A stretch of 43,431 nucleotides of DNA, from the NCBI GenBank assembly GCA_001443525.1, contig LKPX01000028.1:1-43431 (forward strand), read 5' to 3'. This document shows, piece by piece, positions 27,245-35,334 of this stretch (positions are counted from its first letter, which is position 1; each line of letters opens with the position of its first letter). The stretch comes from Desulfobacteraceae bacterium RAAP-1. GTDB taxonomy: Bacteria > Desulfobacterota > Desulfobacteria > Desulfobacterales > Desulfatirhabdiaceae. The position numbers and the translations under genes were made by a program. The notes under the pieces were generated by a model, which searched no databases, was not told where the DNA came from, and worked only from the letters and a program-made list of their open reading frames with translations.

Positions 27245-27632
27245 TTCATTGATTCAGTTCCAATTCCGGCAGGCATTCAGGCTGATACCTTTGCTTTTGC
27301 GGTTTCAGCTTGAATGCTTTGCCGGAATAAGGCGGGAATGCTCTCCGGATATGTTGTTTCCGCCCATAAAAACGATCCTCTGACCCTGTTCTTTTTCACG
27401 CTGAAAGGCGCAGGAAAAGGCATTCGGTTCTGGATTCTCCGGAATATCACCTGAATGCGGCGAGGTTTCATTCATTCTGGAGGCAGGTTATAGCAGGGTG
27501 AAGATTACAGAAGCATGAATAAGCGGTAAGAGCTGCAGGAGAATTGAGAAGAATGTCTTAAATGATTTTCATGAGGCAAAATCAAAAGAAAATTTCAACA
27601 CTTTCAAATGATATTCATCCGCTACTATGCTT
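27245..27632. other. Upstream region of the PepSY/ABC operon; two operator-like repeats
   Basis: No convincing gene lies here; the small frame at 27277-27471 lacks a ribosome binding site and family features. AAATGATTTTCAT (27560-27572) and AAATGATATTCAT (27606-27618) are direct repeats with one difference, each a near-palindrome ATGA-N3-TCAT. A TATAAC on the minus strand at 27487-27492 could be a -10 box. The response regulator of this operon would be the natural binder; this is inference. Confidence 0.4.
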
Positions 27633-27783
27633 GATACCTTCGTAAAAAGTCGATTTTCAGACGGCTTTGTAAAAAGTTCACAGGCAAGGCGCGCAAATAC
27701 TGAGGAGTGAAGCGTACTTGTCGTACGCTGCAACGACGAAGGATGCAGCGTAACGCAGCATGCGGACTTTTTACGAAGTCGTC
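27633..27783 (-). repeat. Dispersed intergenic palindromic element, copy C (inverted relative to copy A)
   Basis: The reverse complement begins ACGACTTCGTAAAAAGTCCG and closely matches copy A at 7649-7798 from end to end, including ATGCTGCG, GCATCCTTCGTCGTTGC, TTTGCGCGCCTTGCC and AACTTTTTACAAAGCCGT, then the outer arm TCGACTTTTTACGAAGGTATC. The central part differs by several bases. No coding content. Two copies in opposite orientation 20 kb apart show that it is a mobile or multiplied non-coding element. Confidence 0.88.
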
Positions 27784-27947
27784 ATGATTGGATACCCAGA
27801 GAGACGAGAAACGACGGAACCGCATTTCAGGCTTCATTTGGGGGACAGGTCCGTTAGAGAAAAGGAAGAACCCGCTATTGAAAGGAGGGGAAATGTTATT
27901 CAGTTGTTGTTAAAAACAATGGCGCATAAACGACACAGTCAAGGGGA
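27784..27947. other. Intergenic stretch with no gene seen
   Basis: Between copy C and the tRNA terminator I see no gene. A GGAGGGG before the ATG at 27893 would give only a six-codon frame. The longer rightward frame through 27760-28008 runs into the terminator and tRNA and is rejected. Confidence 0.4.
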
Positions 27948-27990
27948 ACAAAAAAACAGGAACTCACTTATCGTCTGTAAGTCCCTGTTT
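27948..27990 (-). terminator. Intrinsic terminator after tRNA-fMet
   Basis: On the minus strand AACAGGGACTTAC is followed, after a short loop, by GTGAGTTCCTGTT. It pairs over 13 positions counting G-U pairs, and then comes a run of seven T. It begins about 13 bases after the end of the tRNA. Confidence 0.88.
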
Positions 27991-28002
27991 TTGTTGGCTA
28001 TT

Positions 28003-28079
<77 letters not shown>

Positions 28080-28092
28080 TCACATTTCAAGC

Positions 28093-28121
28093 ATATTAGT
28101 TTGAACCAGTGAGGAAGTCAA
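28093..28121 (-). promoter_or_regulatory. Sigma-70 promoter of tRNA-fMet
   Basis: On the minus strand TTGACT (28121-28116) and TAATAT (28098-28093) are separated by exactly 17 bases. The -10 box lies 13 bases before the first base of the tRNA, so transcription would begin a few bases upstream of the mature 5' end. Confidence 0.7.
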
Positions 28122-28142
28122 GTTGTTTTTTGAATCGTTCCA

Positions 28143-28511
28143 TCAGCAACTGTCAACGCCTGCAAGGCTGATCAATCTGTCAAGAATATCCTTACGGTTA
28201 TCTATCTGGGTGTGTCCATCCGGCGATGCCTGGGGACATCGCAGCAGCACCCGTTTTGTCCGGCTGGTATGGCCGTTCACAATATCAAACGCCGATCGAG
28301 GCATACAAAGCGATTTCGATAAAAATTCGATGCACATCCGGTTGGCGGCATCATCCACCGGCGCCGCCTGGATGGAAATTTTAAGAGCGCCGTTATGAAG
28401 TCCGACAATTTTATTGCGCGAAGCCCTTGGCTGAACATAAATATTGATGAGCAGCCCCTGAGATGTCTCCTTAAAAAATGACATCCGCCCTGAATTCTGT
28501 GTGGATATCAT
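28143..28511 (-). CDS. yggU: DUF167 / YggU-family protein
   Basis: The 122-residue protein contains the DUF167 core at about 20-105, with YVQPRASRNKIVGLHNG, IQAAPVDDAANRMCIEFL and VNGHTSRTKRVLL. The family is small, widely conserved and of unknown function. The first ATG (28511) overlaps the stop of the thioesterase gene (ATGA); a second ATG at 28484 would drop nine residues but has its GGCGG too close. It is the last gene of the leftward alaC-hom-thrH operon, 22 bases before the tRNA promoter. Confidence 0.85.
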   Translation of the reverse strand: MISTQNSGRMSFFKETSQGLLINIYVQPRASRNKIVGLHNGALKISIQAAPVDDAANRMCIEFLSKSLCMPRSAFDIVNGHTSRTKRVLLRCPQASPDGHTQIDNRKDILDRLISLAGVDSC

Positions 28512-28924
28512 TCGGCAAAGCCGGACTGCTGACGGATCAGCCGGGTAAAAAACTCAGGGGGCCTGACAACTTTTCCGGATTTGTCCAGAAACGCATGACG
28601 GGTATAACCTCTGGCCAGAGGTCGGGAAGTATTTTCGCAAGAAATGGTATAATCGAATTTTATGCCGCCTCGAATGGTGTTGTCCAGCGCCGTTTCTATA
28701 ATCAGAAGATCATCATACTGCACCGGAAACAAAAATTTGCAGTGCAGTTCAGATACGGGAAGGAAATATCCGCGGTCCTCGATTTCCTTGTAAGACATGC
28801 CGATATGGCGAAACATTTCCGCCCGTCCGATTTCAAACCAGCGAAAGTAGTTGGCATGATAGCCAAACCCCATTTTATCGGTATCCGCGTAAATCACACG
28901 GTATGATGTCTGATGAGTCAGCAT
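28508..28924 (-). CDS. Acyl-CoA thioesterase, YbgC/4HBT family
   Basis: A 138-residue hot-dog-fold thioesterase. The N-terminal motif IYADTDKMGFGYHANYFRWF with EIGR matches the 4HBT family, with the catalytic aspartate in the DTD stretch (residues 14-16). RGGIKFDYTI, with its later RGYTRHAFLDK, is the usual strand pair. The enzyme would hydrolyse short or aromatic acyl-CoA thioesters; the substrate is not readable. The start overlaps the stop of thrH by seven bases and the stop overlaps the DUF167 start, so the three genes are co-translated. No fatty-acid gene is next to it. Confidence 0.9.
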   Translation of the reverse strand: MLTHQTSYRVIYADTDKMGFGYHANYFRWFEIGRAEMFRHIGMSYKEIEDRGYFLPVSELHCKFLFPVQYDDLLIIETALDNTIRGGIKFDYTISCENTSRPLARGYTRHAFLDKSGKVVRPPEFFTRLIRQQSGFAE

Positions 28925-29529
28925 GGATCAGCGATCATTTCCTGAAATTGTTGTTTGAGAACTTGATAATCACGGATAACCGGAAATTCGGGAAATTCAC
29001 GAACGACATTTTCCGGCGGTCTGAACAGAAATCCCTGATCTGCAGCCTTCAGCATGGCAATGTCGTTATAGGAATCTCCCATGGCGACAATACGGTAGTT
29101 CAGGCTTTTCAGCGCCTCTACGGTGGCTTTTTTGGCCTGCTGCTGACGCAGGTTATAGCTGACAATCATCCCTTCACTGTCTGTCGAAAGCGCATGACAG
29201 AAGATCGTCGGCCATCCAAGTTTTTTCATCATGGGCGTCGCAAATTCCTTGAAGGTATCCGACACGACAATGACCTGGGTCACACTGCGAAGCCAGTCCA
29301 GAAAATCCCGGGCGCCTTCAAGCGGCTCCATTGTGGCGATAACATCTTGAATATCTGACAGCTTTAAGTGATTTTCCCTGAGAATAGCCAGCCTTTTTTG
29401 CATCAGAACGTCGTAGTCGGCAATATCGCGGGTTGTCAGGCGCAGTTCGGAAATTCCGGTTTTTTCGGCGACATTAATCCAGATTTCAGGGATAAAAACG
29501 CCTTCCAGATCTGAACACACAATATACAT
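28918..29529 (-). CDS. thrH: Phosphoserine phosphatase / homoserine phosphotransferase ThrH
   Basis: A 203-residue HAD-superfamily enzyme that resembles Pseudomonas ThrH along its whole length. Motif I is D7-L-E-G (SDLEGVFIPEIW), motif II is S90 in VVSDTF, the lysine is K133 or K134, and motif IV is GDSYND (151-156). LTTRDIADYDVLMQKRLAIL and PPENVVREFPEFPV are ThrH hallmarks. ThrH dephosphorylates phosphoserine and can pass the phosphate to homoserine, giving a bypass of homoserine kinase. It follows hom after 80 bases and an AGAGG lies five bases before its ATG. With hom just upstream it fits threonine synthesis; no thrB or thrC is in the window. Confidence 0.93.
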   Translation of the reverse strand: MYIVCSDLEGVFIPEIWINVAEKTGISELRLTTRDIADYDVLMQKRLAILRENHLKLSDIQDVIATMEPLEGARDFLDWLRSVTQVIVVSDTFKEFATPMMKKLGWPTIFCHALSTDSEGMIVSYNLRQQQAKKATVEALKSLNYRIVAMGDSYNDIAMLKAADQGFLFRPPENVVREFPEFPVIRDYQVLKQQFQEMIADPC

Positions 29530-29609
29530 AAAACCTCTCGTGGAAGAAAATACGCTTTGGAAAGAAACGTCTGTTTCACCGTGGCGTCTTATGATAACAG
29601 CCAGACATA

Positions 29610-30926
29610 TTATGCGGATTCGTTGGCATCTTCGATACGTATCAATGCCGGAATATCGCTGACAACTTCGAGTCGATAAATTTCAGAAAGCGCTGCCTGT
29701 ACGTTGGACTCTTTGGCCAGGTGGGTCATCATGACAATAGGCACAGCCCCCCCTGACTTGCGGCCTTTCTGATGAACGGATTTAAGGCTGATGCCATGAG
29801 TGCCCAGAATGCCCGATATCTTTGACAGAACACCGGGTTGGTCCAGCGCTTCAAACCGAAAATAATAGCTGGAAATAATGTCATCCATCGGCATTACAGG
29901 AATGGAACGGATATGAGATCGCTGATACGACAACACCGGCACTCTGCCGACGACGCCGGCAAGAAGATTTCTGGCAATATCCACCACATCGCTGACAATG
30001 GCGCTGGCGGTCGGCATCATTCCGGCGCCTCTTCCGTAAAGAAGGATATCGCCCACCGCATCTCCGGTGATCATAATGGCATTCAGCGCGCCGTTGACGC
30101 TGGACAGAAGATTATCGCAGGGAATCATGGTGGGATGGATTCGGGCTTCAACCATATTCCCGCGGTTCTTGCTGATGGCCAGCAGCTTGATTTTATAGCC
30201 GAATTGTGCTGCGATTTCAATATCCAGCGGGGTGATTCGGGATATGCCCTCGACATAAATATCTTTCAGATTCAGATGAGTTCCGTACGCCAGAGATGTC
30301 AGAATAGCCAGCTTGTGGGCTGTGTCAGCGCCTTCAACATCGAGGGTGGGATCCGCTTCTGCAAATCCCCGGCGCTGAGCCTCAGCTAAAGCTGCTTCAA
30401 ATGTATCACCGTCATCTGTAATTTTGGACAGGATGTAATTGCACGTCCCGTTTAAAATTCCGGACATAGCCTGAATCCGATTGCCGACCAGTGATTCTCT
30501 GAGGGTTTTGATTACCGGCATGCAGCCGCCGACGCTGGCTTCAAACGCCAGTTCAACGCCCTTTTCAGCCGCTGCCTGAAACAGGCTGTTTCCCTGGCTG
30601 GCCAAAAGCGCCTTGTTGGCGGTAACGACCTGCTTGCCATTGCCAATCGCCTCAAGAATCAACGCACTGGCGATTCCTAACCCACCGATGGTTTCAATGA
30701 CGATATCAACCTGCGGATCGCGAACCACTGAACCGGCGTCCGTGGTAAGAACGCCGGTTTCAAAAGCAATGCCTCGATCCTTCTGGATATCGATATCGGC
30801 AACGTATTTCAGTTTCAGCGCAGCACCGACCCTTGCCTGGAGGATATCCTGGTTTTGCGTCAGCATCCGCGCAACGCCGGTTCCAACCGTTCCGCAGCCC
30901 AGAAGCCCGATGTAAATGGTTTTCAT
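29610..30926 (-). CDS. hom: Homoserine dehydrogenase with C-terminal ACT domain
   Basis: A 438-residue enzyme that reduces aspartate semialdehyde to homoserine using NAD(P)H. The N-terminal Rossmann motif is IGLLGCGTVGTGVARML (6-22). TANKALLA and the catalytic region GGCMPVIKTLRESLVGNRI, GILNGTCNYILSKI and EADPTLDVEGADTAHKL follow. The ACT domain (about 355-438, RFEALDQPGVLSKISGILGTHGISL) is typical of threonine-feedback control. The alaC stop is one base upstream of this ATG, so the two are coupled. The next gene, thrH, could phosphorylate its product. Confidence 0.95.
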   Translation of the reverse strand: MKTIYIGLLGCGTVGTGVARMLTQNQDILQARVGAALKLKYVADIDIQKDRGIAFETGVLTTDAGSVVRDPQVDIVIETIGGLGIASALILEAIGNGKQVVTANKALLASQGNSLFQAAAEKGVELAFEASVGGCMPVIKTLRESLVGNRIQAMSGILNGTCNYILSKITDDGDTFEAALAEAQRRGFAEADPTLDVEGADTAHKLAILTSLAYGTHLNLKDIYVEGISRITPLDIEIAAQFGYKIKLLAISKNRGNMVEARIHPTMIPCDNLLSSVNGALNAIMITGDAVGDILLYGRGAGMMPTASAIVSDVVDIARNLLAGVVGRVPVLSYQRSHIRSIPVMPMDDIISSYYFRFEALDQPGVLSKISGILGTHGISLKSVHQKGRKSGGAVPIVMMTHLAKESNVQAALSEIYRLEVVSDIPALIRIEDANESA

Positions 30927-30927
30927 A

Positions 30928-32094
30928 TCACATCACTTTCCGGATTCCCCGGACAGCCTGATTGATCCGCATGGGGTTTTCGATCAGCGCGAAACGAACA
31001 TAGTTATCGCCATATTCACCAAACCCCAGACCCGGAGAAACCGCTACCTGGGTTTCATTGATCAGAAACTTGGCAAATTCCACAGACCCCATGTGAAGAT
31101 ACTGGTCAGGGATTTTACCCCACACAAACATGGTGCCTTTCGGACTCTTGATTTCCCAGCCAATACGGTGAAGACCGGAAATAAGGGCGTCTCTTCTTTC
31201 ACGGTAGGTATCCCGAATCTCCTGCACGCATTCCTGAGGTCCGTTTAGAGCGATGATAGATGCTATCTGAATGGGCTGAAATACGCCGTAATCCAGGTAG
31301 CTCTTAATACGCTTCAACGCAGCGATGGTTTCCGGATTGCCGACGCAGAACCCGACCCGCCATCCGGCCATGCTGTAACTTTTGGATAATGAAAAAAACT
31401 CTACACCAACGTCTTTGGCGCCCTTGGCCTGAAGAAAACTGGGAGCCTTATAGTCGTCAAATGTCAGATCTGCATAGGCAAAATCATGGATAACCAGTAT
31501 GTTATTATCTTTGGCGAAATCCACAATTTTCTGAAAAAAATCGAGGTCCACCACCTCTGTGGTTGGATTGTGGGGATACGAGATAATCAGTACTTTGGGC
31601 CGTGGCCAGGTCTGTTTGGTGGCGTTGATCAGATTCTCGAAAAAATCACAACCGGGCCCTACCGGAATACCCCGGACATCGCCGCCTGCAATGATGGCGG
31701 AATAAGGATGAATCGGATATGTGGGGTTTGGAGTAAAAACCACATCTCCCGGACGAATGGTAACCAGCACCAGATGAGAAAGCCCTTCCTTGACACCGAT
31801 AGTGACAATGGCTTCGGAATCCGGGTCAACATCCACATCAAAACGCCGTTTATACCAATCGGATATCGCCAGACGCAGCCGGGTAATGCCCATGGATGCA
31901 GAATAACGGTGATTGGGGGGTTTTTGGGCGGCTTCCACCAATTTGTCAACGATATGGCGGGGGGTTCCTAAATCAGGATTTCCCATTCCCAAGTCTATAA
32001 TATCTTTTCCCGCATGTCTGGCCTCCATCTTGATTTTATTGACGGTAGCAAAAACATAGGGCGGAAGTCTGTCTAATCTGGCGAATTTAGTCAC
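30928..32094 (-). CDS. alaC: Pyridoxal-phosphate alanine transaminase AlaC-like
   Basis: A 388-residue class I aminotransferase. The PLP lysine is in [15 protein letters not shown] (near residue 236), and the protein parallels E. coli AlaC closely: [65 protein letters not shown]. AlaC makes alanine from pyruvate using glutamate. Relatives of this shape can also serve other pathways, for example as aspartate or LL-diaminopimelate aminotransferase. The start is GTG at 32094, with GAGG about seven bases upstream. It is first in the leftward operon with hom and thrH, which could mean a role in the aspartate family. Confidence 0.92.
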   Translation of the reverse strand: MTKFARLDRLPPYVFATVNKIKMEARHAGKDIIDLGMGNPDLGTPRHIVDKLVEAAQKPPNHRYSASMGITRLRLAISDWYKRRFDVDVDPDSEAIVTIGVKEGLSHLVLVTIRPGDVVFTPNPTYPIHPYSAIIAGGDVRGIPVGPGCDFFENLINATKQTWPRPKVLIISYPHNPTTEVVDLDFFQKIVDFAKDNNILVIHDFAYADLTFDDYKAPSFLQAKGAKDVGVEFFSLSKSYSMAGWRVGFCVGNPETIAALKRIKSYLDYGVFQPIQIASIIALNGPQECVQEIRDTYRERRDALISGLHRIGWEIKSPKGTMFVWGKIPDQYLHMGSVEFAKFLINETQVAVSPGLGFGEYGDNYVRFALIENPMRINQAVRGIRKVM

Positions 32095-32195
32095 AGCACA
32101 CCTCGGTATTGATCAAGTCTGTTGGCTCCTGGATGAGGCAATAAAAAAAAGAGTAAGCTCGCCGCATCCTTTTTTCATATTAAAAACATTGGTAT

Positions 32196-32224
32196 TTCAT
32201 ACAATACAACGCTGTTCATGTCAA
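32196..32224 (-). promoter_or_regulatory. Sigma-70 promoter of the alaC-hom-thrH operon
   Basis: On the minus strand TTGACA (32224-32219) is followed after exactly 17 bases by TATGAA (32201-32196). The -35 box is perfect. It leaves an untranslated leader of about 90-95 bases before the GTG of alaC. The leader includes an eight-base run of T; I did not see a convincing terminator or a leader peptide. Confidence 0.65.
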
Positions 32225-32432
32225 AAAATGTTTTGACTTTTCAGCCGAAAATGTTTAGGTTCTTGAATAATTTCAAGTTTTTCGCTACAGATTTACAGAT
32301 ACATGTCTTTGCGGAGCTGCGGGTTATATTAATAATTATACCGATCGGCGCCATCATTTTTGATGTCGATTCTGATGCCAGTTCCAAAGATCACTTTATC
32401 GGATATCTGTTTTTCCCAAGCAGGAGATAGTT
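32225..32432. other. Divergent intergenic region before purM; no gene seen
   Basis: This AT-rich stretch lies between the alaC promoter and purM. It should carry the purM promoter, but the best candidate (TTGCGG with TAATAA about 15 bases later, near 32310-32340) is weak. The purM ribosome binding site AGGAG sits at about 32422-32426. A 70-codon frame at 32218 has no family features. Confidence 0.4.
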
Positions 32433-33482
32433 ATGTCGCAGTCCTTTACATATGCGGACGCAGGTGTTGATATCGATAAGGCAAACGCGCTGGTCCGCAG
32501 CATAAAATCAATTGCCGGTCACACGCCCAGAAGCGGGGTCATGGGTGAGATCGGCGGTTTTGGCGGTTTGTTTTCTCTTAATTTGTCCAATTTGGAGCGA
32601 CCCGTTCTGGTCAGTTCCACCGACGGGGTAGGCACCAAGCTCAAAATCGCATTCATGATGAACAAACACGATACCATTGGCATCGATCTTGTCGCCATGA
32701 GTGTCAACGATGTGGTGGTTCAAGGCGCAAAACCTTTATTTTTTTTGGATTATCTGGCAATGGGGCATCTCAGGAATGAAGTGGCGACCGATATCATCAG
32801 CGGCGTCGGCGAAGGATGCCGGCAGGCCAACTGTGCACTGATCGGCGGTGAAACTGCTGAAATGCCGGGTATTTATCGCGACGACGAATACGATCTGGCA
32901 GGCTTTGCCGTCGGTATCGTGGATAACACCAGAATTATTGACGGCTCTGAGATCCATGTCGGACACAAGCTGATCGGCATTGCATCCAGCGGGCTTCACA
33001 GCAATGGCTATTCTCTGGTGCGAAAAATCTGTTTTGACGTTTTGAAACTGTCTGTGGACAGTTTCATTCCGGAACTCGGTAAAACGCTGGGTGAAGAGCT
33101 GCTGACGCCAACGCGGATTTATTCTGAAAGCATTTTGAAACTCATCCGGGATATTCCGATTCACGGCCTTGCTCACATCACAGGCGGAGGAATATCCGAA
33201 AATATCATCCGGGTCATTCCCAAAGCCTGCAAGGTAATAATTCACCTGGGGACTTGGAACATTCCACCCATATTCAAACTGCTTCAGGAAGGCGGCAACA
33301 TCTCCGACACAGAAATGATGCGAACTTTCAATAACGGCATCGGCATGATCGCTGTCGTTCCTGAATCGGCGGTTCAGGATGTGCTGGAACGGCTGAATGG
33401 CGCCGGAGAGCAGGCGTATCTGATGGGTGAAGTCGTAGAGCGCAAGAACTCCGACGAACAGATTGCCTGGATAGCATCATGA
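32433..33482 (+). CDS. purM: Phosphoribosylformylglycinamidine cyclo-ligase (AIR synthetase)
   Basis: The 349-residue enzyme closes the imidazole ring to AIR in purine synthesis, using ATP. PurM landmarks are YADAGVDIDKAN at the N-terminus, STDGVGTKLKIA, GIDLVAMSVNDVVVQGA, LIGGETAEMPG and, in the second half, IASSGLHSNGYSLVR and GLAHITGGGISENI. Length fits the family. An AGGAG lies about six bases before the ATG. No other purine gene is beside it. The glycosyltransferase fusion begins 16 bases after its stop with no clear ribosome binding site of its own, so it may depend on purM translation. Confidence 0.95.
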   Translation: MSQSFTYADAGVDIDKANALVRSIKSIAGHTPRSGVMGEIGGFGGLFSLNLSNLERPVLVSSTDGVGTKLKIAFMMNKHDTIGIDLVAMSVNDVVVQGAKPLFFLDYLAMGHLRNEVATDIISGVGEGCRQANCALIGGETAEMPGIYRDDEYDLAGFAVGIVDNTRIIDGSEIHVGHKLIGIASSGLHSNGYSLVRKICFDVLKLSVDSFIPELGKTLGEELLTPTRIYSESILKLIRDIPIHGLAHITGGGISENIIRVIPKACKVIIHLGTWNIPPIFKLLQEGGNISDTEMMRTFNNGIGMIAVVPESAVQDVLERLNGAGEQAYLMGEVVERKNSDEQIAWIAS

Positions 33483-33498
33483 CAGCCGTTTTTCGACA

Positions 33499-35334
33499 AT
33501 GACCAATATCTTCATTTTATCTCTGACGGCCTTCGCTGTCTGTCTGATTTTGACGCCACTCGTACGCAGGCTGGCGGTTGCAAGAGGATGGATAGCACGG
33601 CCTGCAGCGGATCGCTGGCATAAAAAGCCGACAGCGCTGTCCGGAGGCATTGCCATATATCTGGGCATAGCAATTCCTCTCTTTGTGATTTCAGATTTTC
33701 ATGCGGTTTCCCTGCCTCATTCCGGCGCTTCCGGCGCCGTTCTGATACCTTCTTTTGCACCTGTTCTGTGGATCGGTATTACCGTGATGTTTTTGTTAGG
33801 GCTTGTGGATGACCGTATCCGGCTCAAACCCCAGACCAAACTGCTGGGACAGATACTGGTAGCATCCATGGTAGCGTTTTTGGGTTTCAGGCTGCACTGG
33901 CTGGTATCCATGACGCTGGACACGCTGTTGACCATTTTCTGGATCGTGGGCATCACCAACGCATTCAATCTTCTGGACAACATGGATGGGCTCTGCGCCG
34001 GAATCTCCGCCGTATCCGCAATTTTCCTGGCGCTCATTTATACCGGAATCTGTCCGGAGCTGGCGCTGCCCTCCGCGATACTTGCCGGCGCCTGTGCTGC
34101 GTTTCTGGTGTATAATTTCAACCCTGCCTCTATTTTTATGGGCGACTGCGGCAGTCTGATGATCGGGTTTGCCGTATCGATGCTTTGTCTGGGATTTTCG
34201 GAAAAATTTCCCGGAAATATGATGGCTTCCATTGCCGTTCCGGTGATGATCGTGATGGTGCCGATATCTGACACAACGATGGTGACATTGATTCGGCTGC
34301 TAAGCGGTCGAAAAGCTTCCACAGGCGGCAAAGATCACACATCCCATCGTCTGGTGCTGCTGGGGTTCAGTGAAAAAAACGCCGTACTTTTTTTATACGG
34401 AATCGGCCTCATATCGGGCACAGCAGCGCTGCTTGTAAGCCGAAGCGATACCATCTCATCCCCGTCCGTAATTATTCCCGTGACGCTGGCGATACTGCTT
34501 ATGGGCGTTTATTTGTCTCAGCTCCGGATATACCCTGAAAAAGAATTTTCAGCACTCAGAGACCAGGTTTTTTCGCATATTCTAATAGACCTGACCTATA
34601 AAAAACAGCTGGTGCTGGTCATTCTCGATTTCTGCCTCGTTGCATTTTCCTATTATCTGTCATACCGGCTCCGGTTCAATTCGACAGATTTTGGCTACTA
34701 TTTCAAAATATTCCTGAAATCTCTTCCGGCAGTGATCATTTGCAAGCTCCTGGTTTTTTATATTGTGGGCGTTTATCGCGGTGTATGGGGATATCTGAAT
34801 TCCAACGATGTGGTAGTATATATCAAAGCATCTGTTATTGCCTCGTTTTTATCGGTGACCGCCGTAACGTTCATTTATGGGTTCAAGGATTTTTCAAAAG
34901 CTATTTTTGTTATTGATTGTCTGATAACCACAAGCATGGTATTGGGATCCCGCGGATTTTTCAGGCTCTTTGGCGATGCTGTGAAGCGAAAGACGCTGTC
35001 CGGTGAACAGGTGTTCATTTACGGAGCCGGAAGAGGCGGCGAAATATTGTTGCGGGAAATTCTCTATAATAAAAAACATCATGTGAAACCCATTGGATTT
35101 ATTGATGACGACCCACTTAAAATCGGCAAAAAGCTTCAGGGTTATCCGATTCTGGGAGCCTTCGAGAATATGGAAGACCTGATTCAAAAATATCCGGTTA
35201 CCACCCTCCTGGTTTCCTTTATCGAAAACGACATTGAGCACCATAAATTTCTGAAAGATTTTTGCAGGATGCACGATCTTTACCTGAAGCAATTTTCCGT
35301 TCATATTGAGCCCATTGATACGGAAGCACCATGA
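33499..35334 (+). CDS. Fusion: WecA/MraY-like sugar-1-phosphate transferase plus truncated CapD/PglF-like segment
   Basis: A 611-residue membrane protein in two parts. Residues about 1-345 are a polyprenyl-phosphate sugar-1-phosphate transferase: D104-D105 in GLVDDR, NAFNLLDNMDG (N154-G164), MGDCG (214-218), and GGKDHTSHRL (277-286) in the usual histidine region. Residues about 370-485 are further helices, and 503-600 a nucleotide-binding fold with FIYGAGRGGE, GFIDDDPLKIGKKLQG and YPILG. That is the arrangement of the N-terminal half of PglF/CapD sugar dehydratases, but the catalytic SDR domain that should follow is absent. The first part would start a lipid-linked glycan; the second may bind a nucleotide sugar or a partner. 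tsaD overlaps its stop (ATGA). Confidence 0.85.
   Translation: MTNIFILSLTAFAVCLILTPLVRRLAVARGWIARPAADRWHKKPTALSGGIAIYLGIAIPLFVISDFHAVSLPHSGASGAVLIPSFAPVLWIGITVMFLLGLVDDRIRLKPQTKLLGQILVASMVAFLGFRLHWLVSMTLDTLLTIFWIVGITNAFNLLDNMDGLCAGISAVSAIFLALIYTGICPELALPSAILAGACAAFLVYNFNPASIFMGDCGSLMIGFAVSMLCLGFSEKFPGNMMASIAVPVMIVMVPISDTTMVTLIRLLSGRKASTGGKDHTSHRLVLLGFSEKNAVLFLYGIGLISGTAALLVSRSDTISSPSVIIPVTLAILLMGVYLSQLRIYPEKEFSALRDQVFSHILIDLTYKKQLVLVILDFCLVAFSYYLSYRLRFNSTDFGYYFKIFLKSLPAVIICKLLVFYIVGVYRGVWGYLNSNDVVVYIKASVIASFLSVTAVTFIYGFKDFSKAIFVIDCLITTSMVLGSRGFFRLFGDAVKRKTLSGEQVFIYGAGRGGEILLREILYNKKHHVKPIGFIDDDPLKIGKKLQGYPILGAFENMEDLIQKYPVTTLLVSFIENDIEHHKFLKDFCRMHDLYLKQFSVHIEPIDTEAP

Noticed and set aside
32218-32430. 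A 70-codon frame before purM
   Set aside because: It fills the divergent promoter region, overlaps the -35 box of the alaC promoter and has no recognisable domain or ribosome binding site.
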